From CAZCWX01 sp964502465 (GTDB taxonomy: Bacteria > Desulfobacterota > Binatia > Bin18): a stretch of 10,210 bases of DNA. The notes under the pieces were generated by a model, which was not told the DNA's origin, made no database searches, and was given only the letters and a program-made list of their open reading frames with translations. The position numbers and the translations under genes are program-made. Below are positions 1 through 6,554 of this stretch, piece by piece; positions within the stretch are counted from its first letter, which is position 1; each line of letters opens with the position of its first letter. The stretch spans positions 1-10,210 of the forward strand of contig CAZCWX010000497.1 in the NCBI GenBank assembly GCA_964502465.1, given 5' to 3'.

Positions 1-1
1 G

Positions 2-205
2 ATAACAGACATAGCCGACAAGAATCGGCGCACCTATGAGGTGGCTGCCAGTGCAGTAATCACGTGTGCAGACACACAGTGCACCCTCACAGATGTACAG
101 ATAGGCGATACGGTGACTCTGACGATGAAGAAGAAAAGCAAAAAAATCATAGCCCTCAGGGTCGAAGAAGAAAAAACTACACTGCAAAAAAGAGTAACAA
201 AATGA
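2..205 (+). CDS. C-terminal fragment of an unidentified beta-rich protein
   Basis: An open frame enters from the left edge and runs 67 codons to a TGA at 203-205. It contains no ATG, so the true start lies outside the window. The visible part alternates short beta-type stretches (RRTYEVAAS, AVITC, GDTVTLTM, KIIALRVEEE) and ends in a lysine-rich tail. This pattern resembles small beta-barrel domains of the kind found in DUF5666-like periplasmic proteins, where a G-D-x-V-x-V turn is typical; that comparison is from memory and is weak. Two cysteines sit five residues apart (TCADTQC) and could form a disulfide if the protein is exported. The next gene starts about 100 nt downstream on the same strand with its own strong ribosome binding site, so a shared transcript is possible but not needed. 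Function unknown. Confidence 0.6.
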   Translation: MTDIADKNRRTYEVAASAVITCADTQCTLTDVQIGDTVTLTMKKKSKKIIALRVEEEKTTLQKRVTK

Positions 206-285
206 AAGCGGTGATGTGGCACGATAGAGACGAGTGACACTTAGTCAGTCTGTCCCGTTCTCGTCCTCTCTGTGCCTCACTCTGG

Positions 286-292
286 AAAGGAG
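286..292 (+). promoter_or_regulatory. Ribosome binding site of the CsbD gene
   Basis: AAAGGAG, a near-perfect Shine-Dalgarno sequence, ends 9 nt before the ATG at 302. It would lie inside the coding region if translation began at the in-frame ATG at 272, so it decides the start. Confidence 0.8.
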
Positions 293-301
293 TACTTCTA
301 T

Positions 302-544
302 ATGAATTGGGATCAAGTCGAAGGACAATGGAAGCAAATCAAGGGAAAGGTCAAAGAGAGATGGGGAAAACTCACTGATGATGAACTGGACATCATTGCA
401 GGAAAGCGCGACCAGCTTATTGGGAAACTCCAGAAAAAATATGGCTACGCCAAAGAACAAGCCGAACGAGAACTCGATAACTGGCAAGAGGATCTGCGCT
501 ACATCGAACCACATGACGTTGGCACAAAATCGCACTCAGAGTGA
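302..544 (+). CDS. CsbD family stress-response protein (YjbJ-like)
   Basis: An 80-residue hydrophilic protein that matches the CsbD family over residues 1-60. Motifs WKQIKGKVKERWGKLTDDE, GKRDQLIGK and YGYAKEQAE closely follow E. coli YjbJ as recalled. CsbD proteins are small, abundant cytosolic proteins induced by general stress (SigB in Bacillus, stationary phase and osmotic stress in E. coli); their biochemical role is not established. The start at 302 is chosen over an in-frame ATG at 272 because AAAGGAG at 286-292 lies 9 nt upstream and the family begins with MNxD/MNWD. The C-terminal 20 residues (YIEPHDVGTKSHSE region) extend past the usual domain end. The stop codon lies inside a perfect 13-bp inverted repeat (533-569), so the gene ends in a hairpin. 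The next genes downstream are convergent. Confidence 0.93.
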   Translation: MNWDQVEGQWKQIKGKVKERWGKLTDDELDIIAGKRDQLIGKLQKKYGYAKEQAERELDNWQEDLRYIEPHDVGTKSHSE

Positions 545-569
545 AGACGTTTTCCGTTCACTCTGAGTG
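533..569. repeat. Perfect 13-bp inverted repeat over the csbD stop codon
   Basis: CACTCAGAGTGAA (533-545) is exactly the reverse complement of TTCACTCTGAGTG (557-569), with an 11-nt loop between. The left arm includes the TGA stop of the CsbD gene (542-544). Each arm is itself nearly palindromic around one central base. There is no T-run after the right arm, so it is not a classical intrinsic terminator; it could stabilise the 3' end of the message, assist termination, or be a REP-like unit. Confidence 0.8.
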
Positions 570-615
570 TATCCGCCGGAGCGGCGGGGTCGAAGAGCGC
601 GATTCCGGCGGATAC
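569..615. repeat. Perfect 12-bp GC-rich inverted repeat
   Basis: GTATCCGCCGGA (569-580) pairs exactly with TCCGGCGGATAC (604-615) around a 23-nt loop. It starts on the last base of the preceding hairpin, so the two are stacked end to end. The palindromic GC-rich composition between convergent genes resembles REP/BIME-type extragenic elements. Whether it is dispersed in this genome cannot be seen from one window. Confidence 0.75.
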
Positions 616-620
616 AGCGG

Positions 621-676
621 CCTTCGACTTCACTGTGGGGAGCTTGCCCTGAGCCGAGTCGAAAAGGGCTCAGGCC
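621..676. repeat. Nested inverted repeats, likely dispersed intergenic element
   Basis: TTCGACT (623-629) is complementary to AGTCGAA (657-663), and CCTGAGCC (648-655) to GGCTCAGG (667-674). The two pairings overlap, so they are alternative folds. Segments reading GGCTCAGGGCAAGC and TTCGACT recur in intergenic DNA of several environmental proteobacterial-type genomes as I recall them; this is memory, not a search. No coding signal is seen here. Confidence 0.55.
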
Positions 677-785
677 GAACGGAGAGAGAACACATATGAT
701 TACAGAGTGTCCGAATCTCCTGTGGTTCGATTGAGCCCGTTGTGCTCCACCCTGACGATGATGGCGTCGTCGTTCACCAGTCATC

Positions 786-826
786 ACCTCTGCCGCTGAC
801 CCGCGGATTCAGCCTGTGAGGTTTTA
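786..826 (+). terminator. Possible terminator stem-loop at the convergent junction
   Basis: ACCTC (786-790) pairs with GAGGT (818-822), and inside it GCTGA (795-799) with TCAGC (809-813), separated by a symmetric 4x4 internal loop. Read on the plus strand it is followed by TTTTA, so it could stop transcripts coming from the CsbD side before they run antisense into the chaperone operon. On the minus strand the same stem directly follows the TAA of the zinc-ribbon gene but has no T-run. The stem is interrupted, so confidence is modest. Confidence 0.35.
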
Positions 827-1147
827 TCGCGGCGTCCCTCCCATAGGGCCTTCTTGCAAAAGCAATCGCTCAATGATCCCCTGAGCCTCTGCTGTTTGCC
901 CATTAGCAAGGAGCGCCAGCACGAGCAGCCGTTGTCCCTGCGGGGTCGCATGCAACCGACAGGCCGTGCGGGCGAGTGCAACAGCCTCGGACCCACGGTC
1001 ACCGTCACCGAGCGCTTGACGCGCGGCTTCACGCAACTCCCAGGCGCGGACCGCGACACGCATCAGCATGGTCACGTCCGTACCACAACGTCCACAGGTC
1101 GGTACGCCACGCCACAGCGTCCGGCAGGTCGGACAACGTAGATCCAT
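824..1147 (-). CDS. Zinc-ribbon protein with helical (TPR-like) tail, last gene of the Hsp70 operon
   Basis: A 107-residue protein. Residues 5-21 carry two Cys pairs, CPTC and CGRC, spaced like a zinc ribbon. Residues about 30-95 are alanine- and leucine-rich amphipathic helices (EAVALARTACRLH, QRLLVLALLANGQTAEAQGIIERLL) that look like one or two TPR-type hairpins. It begins 12 nt after the Hsp70 stop, and its probable Shine-Dalgarno AGAGG (1157-1161) overlaps that TAG stop, implying coupled translation. Function is unknown. Full-length DnaJ carries a zinc-binding domain and the small J-like protein of this operon does not, so this could supply a separate zinc-bearing client-binding part; that is inference. 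It lies in the same direction as, and is the last member of, the cluster starting at 6554. Confidence 0.8.
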   Translation of the reverse strand: MDLRCPTCRTLWRGVPTCGRCGTDVTMLMRVAVRAWELREAARQALGDGDRGSEAVALARTACRLHATPQGQRLLVLALLANGQTAEAQGIIERLLLQEGPMGGTPR

Positions 1148-1159
1148 CTCCCCCAGCCT

Positions 1160-2965
1160 CTAGCTTTCTTCGACGTAAAACAACAAGTCCGCCAGCTCGG
1201 TCATCGCGGTGTGGAGTTGATTCCAGTCCGCCACACGTAAGGCACTCTCGACCTGTTCATGTAGGGAGATTGCTTCTTCACGATCTTCCGCATTCATGGT
1301 GTCCAACAAGCGTCGGCTACGCTCCAAGAGCGCCCGTGCCTCGGAAATCTGTACGCGGCGGTCGCGCTCTTCGTCTTCTGCGGAACGTGCCGATTCTACC
1401 GCGAACGTGCTCTCCTCCCCCTCAGTCTCGTCGAACTCGTCCTCGCTTTCGTCCTCCGCAAAAAACGCTTGCATCCGGCGGCGTGCGCGCGTCACCTCAG
1501 CTTCAGACATGGCCGTGGTCGCACCTTCAATCGTGATATGCTTAGCAAGACCTGTGCGCTTCTCAATCGCCGTGACCTTCAGAATCCCATCGAGGTCCAG
1601 ATCCATACGGCAGAGGATCTCGTTGCCCGCGGGCACCTTCGAAAGCCCCTCAATCACGAACCGCCCGACCAAAATGTTATTCAGCGCGTTCGAGTCCTCC
1701 CCTTGGTATACAGACACACGCCACCCTTCCTGATTGTCGACCATGGTGAAATATGATTCTGTGCGGCTGACGGGCAAGGGCGTGTTCCGGTAAATAATGG
1801 GACGGTAACAGTGCTCAGACGGTATCCCGTCGAGCAGGCCGAAGTAGGACGGACCAAACGAATATGGAGAGATATCGACCAACACCCGTTCAACGTCATG
1901 ACCGGCGAGACGCGCGGCCAACACACCGGCGCCGAAAGCCACACACAAGTCTGGGTGCAATTCCTGGCGCGGCGTCAAACCGGTTGTCTCTTGCAAGAGT
2001 GCAGACACCAACGGTGTGCGGGTAGCGCCGCCCACCAGTAGGATCTCATCCACCTGGTCTGGCCGTTTGCCGGCATCGCTCAACGCTTGGTGGACACTGT
2101 CCAATGTCCCCTCCAGCAACGGGCGGATCAGGTGCTCGTACTCGGTGCGCGACACCTCCAGGTCGAGGTGCACCGGTGTCCCGTCACGTTCGGCCAAATG
2201 CTCTTCGCGAATGCGTGCATAGGGCTCGAAACTCAACTGCTTCTTGGCCTCCTCGACCGCACGCAGGAGGCGGCTCATCGCCCGGCGGTTCTCCCGTACA
2301 TCCACTCCTCCCGTGGTCACGAACCGATTGTGCACGAAATCTAACAAGAGCTGGTCAAAATCATCGCCGCCAAGGCGGTTGTTTCCATGACTGGCCAACA
2401 CTTCGGTGACGTCGCCGTGTACCTGTACCAGCGAGACATCGAATGTCCCCCCTCCCAGATCATACACTAACACGGTCCGTTCACCCTGACGGTCAGCGCC
2501 ATACGCCAGCGCCGCTGCAGTAGGTTCGTTTAAGATCCGCACGACGTCCAGACCCGCAATCTGGCCTGCGTCGCGCGTGGCCTGGCGTTGGGCGTCGGAA
2601 AAGTACGCCGGCACGGTGATGGCCACCTTGTGTACCGGAACGCCCAGTACTGCTTTAGCACGGGTCGTCAGCGTACGCAGGATCATCGCTGAAATCTCGG
2701 GCGGCGAATAGGTCTGCTCGCCGAGGGAAACGCGTTGGTCCGTTCCCATCAAGCGTTTGATGGACTTCACCGTCCGTTCGGGGTACAGGACATACTGGTT
2801 ACGCGCTGGCGTACCGACAAGTAAGTCGCCTTCGGGGGAGAGCCCGACCACTGACGGCAGGATCTGCTCATCATCGACGGCCAGTACGCGCACCGTGCCG
2901 TCCACCAACGCGGCGATCTCGGAGTTTGTCGTGCCCAAGTCAATACCGACAATAATCTCAGCCAT
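1160..2965 (-). CDS. HscC-like Hsp70 family molecular chaperone
   Basis: A 601-residue Hsp70. The ATPase domain (about 1-355) has phosphate loop IDLGTTNS (8-15), the catalytic lysine in SIKRLMG (K70), VPAYFSDAQRQAT, NEPTAAALAYG (146-156), phosphate-2 YDLGGGTFDVS (168-178) and adenosine motif LLVGGATRTP (309-318). The interdomain linker reads VERVLVDISPYS. The substrate domain (about 365-480) has PIIYRNTPLPVSRTES and VYQGEDS-NNILVG, closer to E. coli HscC than to DnaK as I remember both. The position of DnaK Thr199 is Asn196 (GNNRLGG), as recalled in HscC. Residues 503-519 form a strongly acidic stretch (EDESEDEFDETEGEE) between the beta domain and a short helical lid; there is no EEVD-like end. 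The ATG at 2965 is preceded by AGAGGGG (2975-2981) at 9 nt. GrpE-like and J-like genes lie just upstream, suggesting a dedicated chaperone set. Confidence 0.93.
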   Translation of the reverse strand: MAEIIVGIDLGTTNSEIAALVDGTVRVLAVDDEQILPSVVGLSPEGDLLVGTPARNQYVLYPERTVKSIKRLMGTDQRVSLGEQTYSPPEISAMILRTLTTRAKAVLGVPVHKVAITVPAYFSDAQRQATRDAGQIAGLDVVRILNEPTAAALAYGADRQGERTVLVYDLGGGTFDVSLVQVHGDVTEVLASHGNNRLGGDDFDQLLLDFVHNRFVTTGGVDVRENRRAMSRLLRAVEEAKKQLSFEPYARIREEHLAERDGTPVHLDLEVSRTEYEHLIRPLLEGTLDSVHQALSDAGKRPDQVDEILLVGGATRTPLVSALLQETTGLTPRQELHPDLCVAFGAGVLAARLAGHDVERVLVDISPYSFGPSYFGLLDGIPSEHCYRPIIYRNTPLPVSRTESYFTMVDNQEGWRVSVYQGEDSNALNNILVGRFVIEGLSKVPAGNEILCRMDLDLDGILKVTAIEKRTGLAKHITIEGATTAMSEAEVTRARRRMQAFFAEDESEDEFDETEGEESTFAVESARSAEDEERDRRVQISEARALLERSRRLLDTMNAEDREEAISLHEQVESALRVADWNQLHTAMTELADLLFYVEES

Positions 2966-2974
2966 AAGCGTGTT

Positions 2975-2981
2975 CCCCTCT
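2975..2981 (-). promoter_or_regulatory. Ribosome binding site of the Hsp70 gene
   Basis: On the minus strand AGAGGGG lies 9 nt before the ATG at 2965. Just upstream of it, ATCGTC (2983-2988) and GACGAT (2996-3001) can form a 6-bp hairpin with a 7-nt loop. The gap of 79 nt after grpE is the longest inside the cluster, so a processing site or an internal promoter is possible here, but no promoter motif stands out. Confidence 0.55.
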
Positions 2982-3044
2982 TATCGTCGGGCGAGGACGA
3001 TTGCAGGTATGTCACCAACAGTCTTTCTTTTCATTGCCCACCAC

Positions 3045-3749
3045 TCATGCCTCATTCCCCACCTCTGCTCCTGGCGCGCCCGCAACGACTTTCACTTCCG
3101 CAAAGCGGAGTACCCGGCCGTTACTGATATATCCTGGACGAAAGACCTCGATCACGGTTCCCGGCGGAGCGGTGGTCGTCGGTACAGCCTCCATCGCTTG
3201 CATCAGAGTAGGGTCAAACGGTTTACCCAGGCACCGAATTTCTTGCACGTCGAGTCGCCGCAAGAGATCATCAAGCCGCTCCCGCGCCAGTTCGTTTCCC
3301 TCAACGAGGGCTTCGAGCACAGGGCGTTGTGCGAATCGTTTCCAGAATCCTCGTAACCCTGACAGACGACGCCGAGCCTCGTCGAGCCCTCGCGTGAAGC
3401 GGTCACGGACATCGAGCAACTCCGTCAGCACTTCGAGCCGGGCTTCGCGCCGCGCCTCACCCAGTTTACGCGCCAGCACCTCCGGGCTTGTCAACGTTTC
3501 GCTCAACTTATCCAACTTTGCGCTCAGCTCTGTATGCAGCCGGTTGGTCGCGCGGCCCTGCAGTTGAGTCTCGCGGGTCAGCGCCGTGAGCTGAGCGAGC
3601 AGCGAGAATAAGTCCGGCGTTGACCCGGAAGCCGATAACGCCTCTGGGGCAACCCCAGGCGGCGACGGCTCTGCCTCAGTCAATTCATCGAGCCAGGAGG
3701 CAAGCGTGTTAAGGAATTGACGGCGACGCTCCGGATCGAGCCCGCTCAT
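3045..3749 (-). CDS. GrpE-type nucleotide exchange factor
   Basis: A 234-residue protein. The C-terminal part (about 168-222) is a GrpE beta domain: IRCLGKPFDPTLMQAMEAV, then PPGTVIEVFRPGY and SNGRVLRFAEVKV, aligning with the E. coli GrpE pattern PF-P--HQA, APG-V---GY--NGR--R-A-V-V. Residues about 50-165 are long charged helices typical of the GrpE dimerisation stalk. The N-terminal 45 residues are proline-rich and variable. GrpE dimers open the nucleotide cleft of Hsp70 and release ADP. The ATG overlaps the stop of the J-like gene by one base (TGATG at 3747-3751), indicating translational coupling, with GGGAG about 9 nt upstream. It is followed by the Hsp70 gene after 79 nt. It is longer than many GrpE proteins through its N-terminus. 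It is likely the exchange factor for the neighbouring HscC-like Hsp70, not a housekeeping copy. Confidence 0.9.
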   Translation of the reverse strand: MSGLDPERRRQFLNTLASWLDELTEAEPSPPGVAPEALSASGSTPDLFSLLAQLTALTRETQLQGRATNRLHTELSAKLDKLSETLTSPEVLARKLGEARREARLEVLTELLDVRDRFTRGLDEARRRLSGLRGFWKRFAQRPVLEALVEGNELARERLDDLLRRLDVQEIRCLGKPFDPTLMQAMEAVPTTTAPPGTVIEVFRPGYISNGRVLRFAEVKVVAGAPGAEVGNEA

Positions 3750-4042
3750 CAGCGCCGCTCCCGTAGAATATTGAGCCAGAGATCTGGACCAACATACCGC
3801 CGCTCTTCCTGAAACGCCTCAAGCAGTTCCGCTATGTCAGCCAGCGGTGGCGGACCGAACAAGCGCAAGCTCAGGCGGCGTTCAGCATCGCGCAGTTGCT
3901 CATAGGCGTCGCGGATGCGGCGGAAGCCTTCAGGGTCACGATCAGGCGGCGAGGTGCGAATCGCCCGCAAATAGGCGGCGCGTATTGCTTCGTCGTCTGC
4001 GGTGTCTTCGAGACCCAACACAGCAAACGGATCAGTCATCAT
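3749..4042 (-). CDS. Small J-domain-like protein with PPD instead of HPD
   Basis: A 97-residue protein. Residues 4-53 follow the J-domain layout: DPFAVLGLEDTADDEAIRAAY (helices I-II), a loop, then DPEGFRRIRDAYEQLRD (helix III). The invariant HPD tripeptide is replaced by Pro32-Pro33-Asp34. The HPD His is essential for stimulating Hsp70 ATPase in canonical J-proteins, so this one may bind without normal stimulation or may be matched to its variant Hsp70. The remaining 40 residues hold another helix (PLADIAELLEAFQEERR) and no G/F region, zinc domain or membrane segment. Start: two adjacent ATGs at 4042 and 4039; the ribosome site is weak. The stop overlaps the grpE start. I recall similar short proteins with a PPE/PPD loop in environmental genomes, so this may be a family feature and not a mutation. 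Confidence 0.8.
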   Translation of the reverse strand: MMTDPFAVLGLEDTADDEAIRAAYLRAIRTSPPDRDPEGFRRIRDAYEQLRDAERRLSLRLFGPPPLADIAELLEAFQEERRYVGPDLWLNILRERR

Positions 4043-4100
4043 AGGGGTCCACTTTCAGCGGTTCGTCCGCAGCACCTGGGGCCAACGCACGACCGTCAGC

Positions 4101-6554
4101 TTACCATTTTCCTCCAGACTCGAAGAACGAGAGTATCTCATCAAACAGTCCGCGCGACAACCGGCGGCGGGGCGGATTGGTCGTGCGCGGTTTCCGTGGA
4201 GCCTTGGTCACGGGGAACCGTGGAACCTTGCGGATTCTGCGTTCACGATCAGTGACCTGGTTGATTTCCTCCTGTGTCGGCGACGTTGCAAAGGAGGGAG
4301 AGAACGCGTCCGATAGGAACGCACCAAAGAGGTCCCAATTCGGGAGCGCATCGAGCGCGACCGAGGCTTCCCGCACCGTGTCCATATCGCGAGCCCGGCT
4401 GGCGAGTTCCCGCGCCACCCGCAGGCAGTTGCGGGCGCGTTCTTGTTCCTCCGGTCCCCAACACGTCCGCAGTGCCTGGCCACGGGCGAGCAGAAAACGG
4501 TACACCAGCGGTCCGTCCTGCGTTAACCCCTGTCCTGCCGCCAGATACGCGAGTGCCGGGCGACCAAGCGTCAACCCACCGAGACACAACGAGTGTAGTT
4601 GCATAGGAGAGGCGCTGCCGAGATCTTTCTCAACCTGCACGAATAGGGCTGGCGGTACAGTCAGCGGACGGTCCAGCGCACGAAAGAGGTCATACGCGCG
4701 AGCCAGTCCGTCGATTGCCTGGGTTTGCGCGGGGGAGGATGGTTGCAGCGATAGGGAGATCTTCAGCAACGCAGCTACTGTTCGCACGATGAGGTCGCGC
4801 AAGACAGGGTTCTCCACGGTTGTGGCCAGTGTCTGTTCAAGTCGGGCCGCCCCGGCAACATTGCCGGCTTTGTGTGCCGCCGCCCAGCACAGGACAAGCA
4901 GGTATGCCTTGTGATCTCCCTGGTTGGCTCGGGGCTCTTGCGCGAGCTGCTCAAGGTCTTCCAGTGCCAAGGCAGTCTTGCCTTCTTTCAAGCGACGCTC
5001 AGCACCGGCAAGGAGCAACCGAAAGCGACTCTGACGCACCTCAGGGTGCACGCGGTTGAGTGCCTCGGCTTGCCTCAGCAGATCGAGCGCTTTGCGGAGC
5101 GCACTACGTCGCTCGGCCGTGCGAATCAAATACAGCAGCGGTTCCAGGTCTTGCGGATGCGCACGACGCCACGCTTCAGCCTCAGCTTCGGCGCTCTTCG
5201 TATCCCCCCATCGGTCATAGTGCTCAACCAGCGCGCGAAAGATGAGCGGATGCGGGTCTGCCGCGCGTGCCCGTGCTAATAAGGCTCCACGATCGAAGCA
5301 AGACGGCAGTTCGCCAGCGCGGATCAGTTTGCGCAACTGCGGCTCGGACTCAACCTCAAGGATATCCAACACCTCGTCAGGGTCTGCCGGAAAGAGGCTG
5401 GCCATATGCAACAACACTCGGGCGATTTCCGGTCCGCTCGCGGGTAAAACGCCAGTCGCGGTGGCAGCGGCCAGATAGCCGTTCCACCAGTCCAACGCGG
5501 CATACCACTCAGCGTGTTCCAGCGTCAAGGCAATCAGACGCAGGAGGTCTGGATCTTTTTTTCCTCCTGGCAAAGCGCGCAACAGGCCCTCTGGACGCAG
5601 GTGCAGTCGATGCCAGTGGTGCAACAGCGTGGCAAGAAACGTCCGGCGCAGTCCCGCCGGCGCAGACTGAAACAGCAGGACCAGGGTTTGCACGGTCGCC
5701 AGCGCCTTGCGTTCGTCGCGTGCGGCCAACGCCTGCGTGAGTTGGGTGATCTGCGGCTGGATCGCCGCCCGGCTGCCGCTGACTTTGTTCAGCAGCGTTG
5801 TGACGGCAAACGAGGGGTCTTTGATAGGGCCGTCCTCGCCAATCAGACGGCGCAAGACCGGAACCAACCGCCCCGCACCCGAGTCAGGAGGAATCCCGGC
5901 GAGGTTGGCCAGGACAGCAGCATCGGCGCGACGATAAAATGCGTCCAGGGCACGGATGAGTAACTTCCATGGAGCTAGGGGCGAGAGACGAGGAATTTCG
6001 TTGAGTGGCGACAATGCGCCCTCAGGGAGCGGGCCGCTCGTCACGGCAGTAAACAAGTCGCTGACTATCCGCGCCAGGCGCTTGAGAGGGTGATCGACAG
6101 GTAACACCGTCGAGTCCGCCAGAATCGCCGGGTCCGTCAGTCCACGGGCGAGGATCGCCTCGAGCTCGCGCCGGCGTGCTCTGTCGGCGGTCATAAGCTC
6201 GGCCAACAGGGTCTGGAAATTGCCAGATCCTGCCTCACTCTGACGCATGAGTGGAGCAATAGCGGTAGTATGGGCAGGAAACCGTTCATTCACCAGCGCG
6301 CCGAGCGCCTGGGCCTCTTTATGCATGCCGCTCGCCAGCAGCGCCTGGATACGCGCCTGGTAGGCGTTTACCACCAGAGCCTCAGCTTCGGGCCCAGGCG
6401 CGAGTTTGAGCAACTGCTTCGCGGCCTCGACCGCGTCGCGGGTCTTGCCGCTGGCAATAAGGGCTGCGACGTGCGTTTGCCATTCTCCTGTCTCTAGATT
6501 GGTGAGGTTCGACTGCGATTCGCCGCTTCGCTTCTGCCGATGCCGTTTGCTCAT
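4101..6554 (-). CDS. Large helical-repeat (TPR-like) protein, first gene of the Hsp70 operon
   Basis: An 817-residue protein with no signal peptide or membrane segment, so probably cytosolic. The N-terminus is basic (MSKRHRQKRSGESQS). Residues about 25-95 form two TPR-like hairpins (WQTHVAALIASGKTRDAVEAA, then RIQALLASGMHKEAQAL), and similar degenerate helix pairs continue to about 735, for example SAEAEAEAWRRAHPQDLEPLLYL and ALRKALDLLRQAEALNRVHPEV. Residues 770-801 are a disordered Arg/Pro/Lys-rich linker, and the last 15 residues form an isolated hydrophobic/acidic motif (RGLFDEILSFFESGGKW). I do not recognise a named family. TPR scaffolds often hold Hsp70s or clients; as the first gene, 58 nt before the J-like gene, it may be the client adaptor of this machine (inference). 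The ATG at 6554 has only a weak upstream AAGAAG. High GC and long shadow frames on the other strand fit a real gene. Confidence 0.85.
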   Translation of the reverse strand: MSKRHRQKRSGESQSNLTNLETGEWQTHVAALIASGKTRDAVEAAKQLLKLAPGPEAEALVVNAYQARIQALLASGMHKEAQALGALVNERFPAHTTAIAPLMRQSEAGSGNFQTLLAELMTADRARRRELEAILARGLTDPAILADSTVLPVDHPLKRLARIVSDLFTAVTSGPLPEGALSPLNEIPRLSPLAPWKLLIRALDAFYRRADAAVLANLAGIPPDSGAGRLVPVLRRLIGEDGPIKDPSFAVTTLLNKVSGSRAAIQPQITQLTQALAARDERKALATVQTLVLLFQSAPAGLRRTFLATLLHHWHRLHLRPEGLLRALPGGKKDPDLLRLIALTLEHAEWYAALDWWNGYLAAATATGVLPASGPEIARVLLHMASLFPADPDEVLDILEVESEPQLRKLIRAGELPSCFDRGALLARARAADPHPLIFRALVEHYDRWGDTKSAEAEAEAWRRAHPQDLEPLLYLIRTAERRSALRKALDLLRQAEALNRVHPEVRQSRFRLLLAGAERRLKEGKTALALEDLEQLAQEPRANQGDHKAYLLVLCWAAAHKAGNVAGAARLEQTLATTVENPVLRDLIVRTVAALLKISLSLQPSSPAQTQAIDGLARAYDLFRALDRPLTVPPALFVQVEKDLGSASPMQLHSLCLGGLTLGRPALAYLAAGQGLTQDGPLVYRFLLARGQALRTCWGPEEQERARNCLRVARELASRARDMDTVREASVALDALPNWDLFGAFLSDAFSPSFATSPTQEEINQVTDRERRIRKVPRFPVTKAPRKPRTTNPPRRRLSRGLFDEILSFFESGGKW

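Noticed and set aside
220..240. TGGCACG resembling the -24 half of a sigma-54 promoter upstream of csbD
   Set aside because: No GC-containing -12 element follows at the required spacing.
536..787. 83-codon minus-strand frame in the convergent intergenic region
   Set aside because: It translates the inverted repeats, has Arg/Ser-rich composition and no recognisable domain or ribosome site.
2757..3356. 199-codon plus-strand frame crossing the Hsp70 and grpE genes
   Set aside because: It is antisense to two clearly recognised genes and their gap, with no motif of its own.
4177..4914. 245-codon open frame on the plus strand inside the TPR gene
   Set aside because: It is antisense to a longer frame with coherent helical repeats, has no ribosome site, and its product is Ser/Arg-rich as expected from the shadow of a GC-rich gene.
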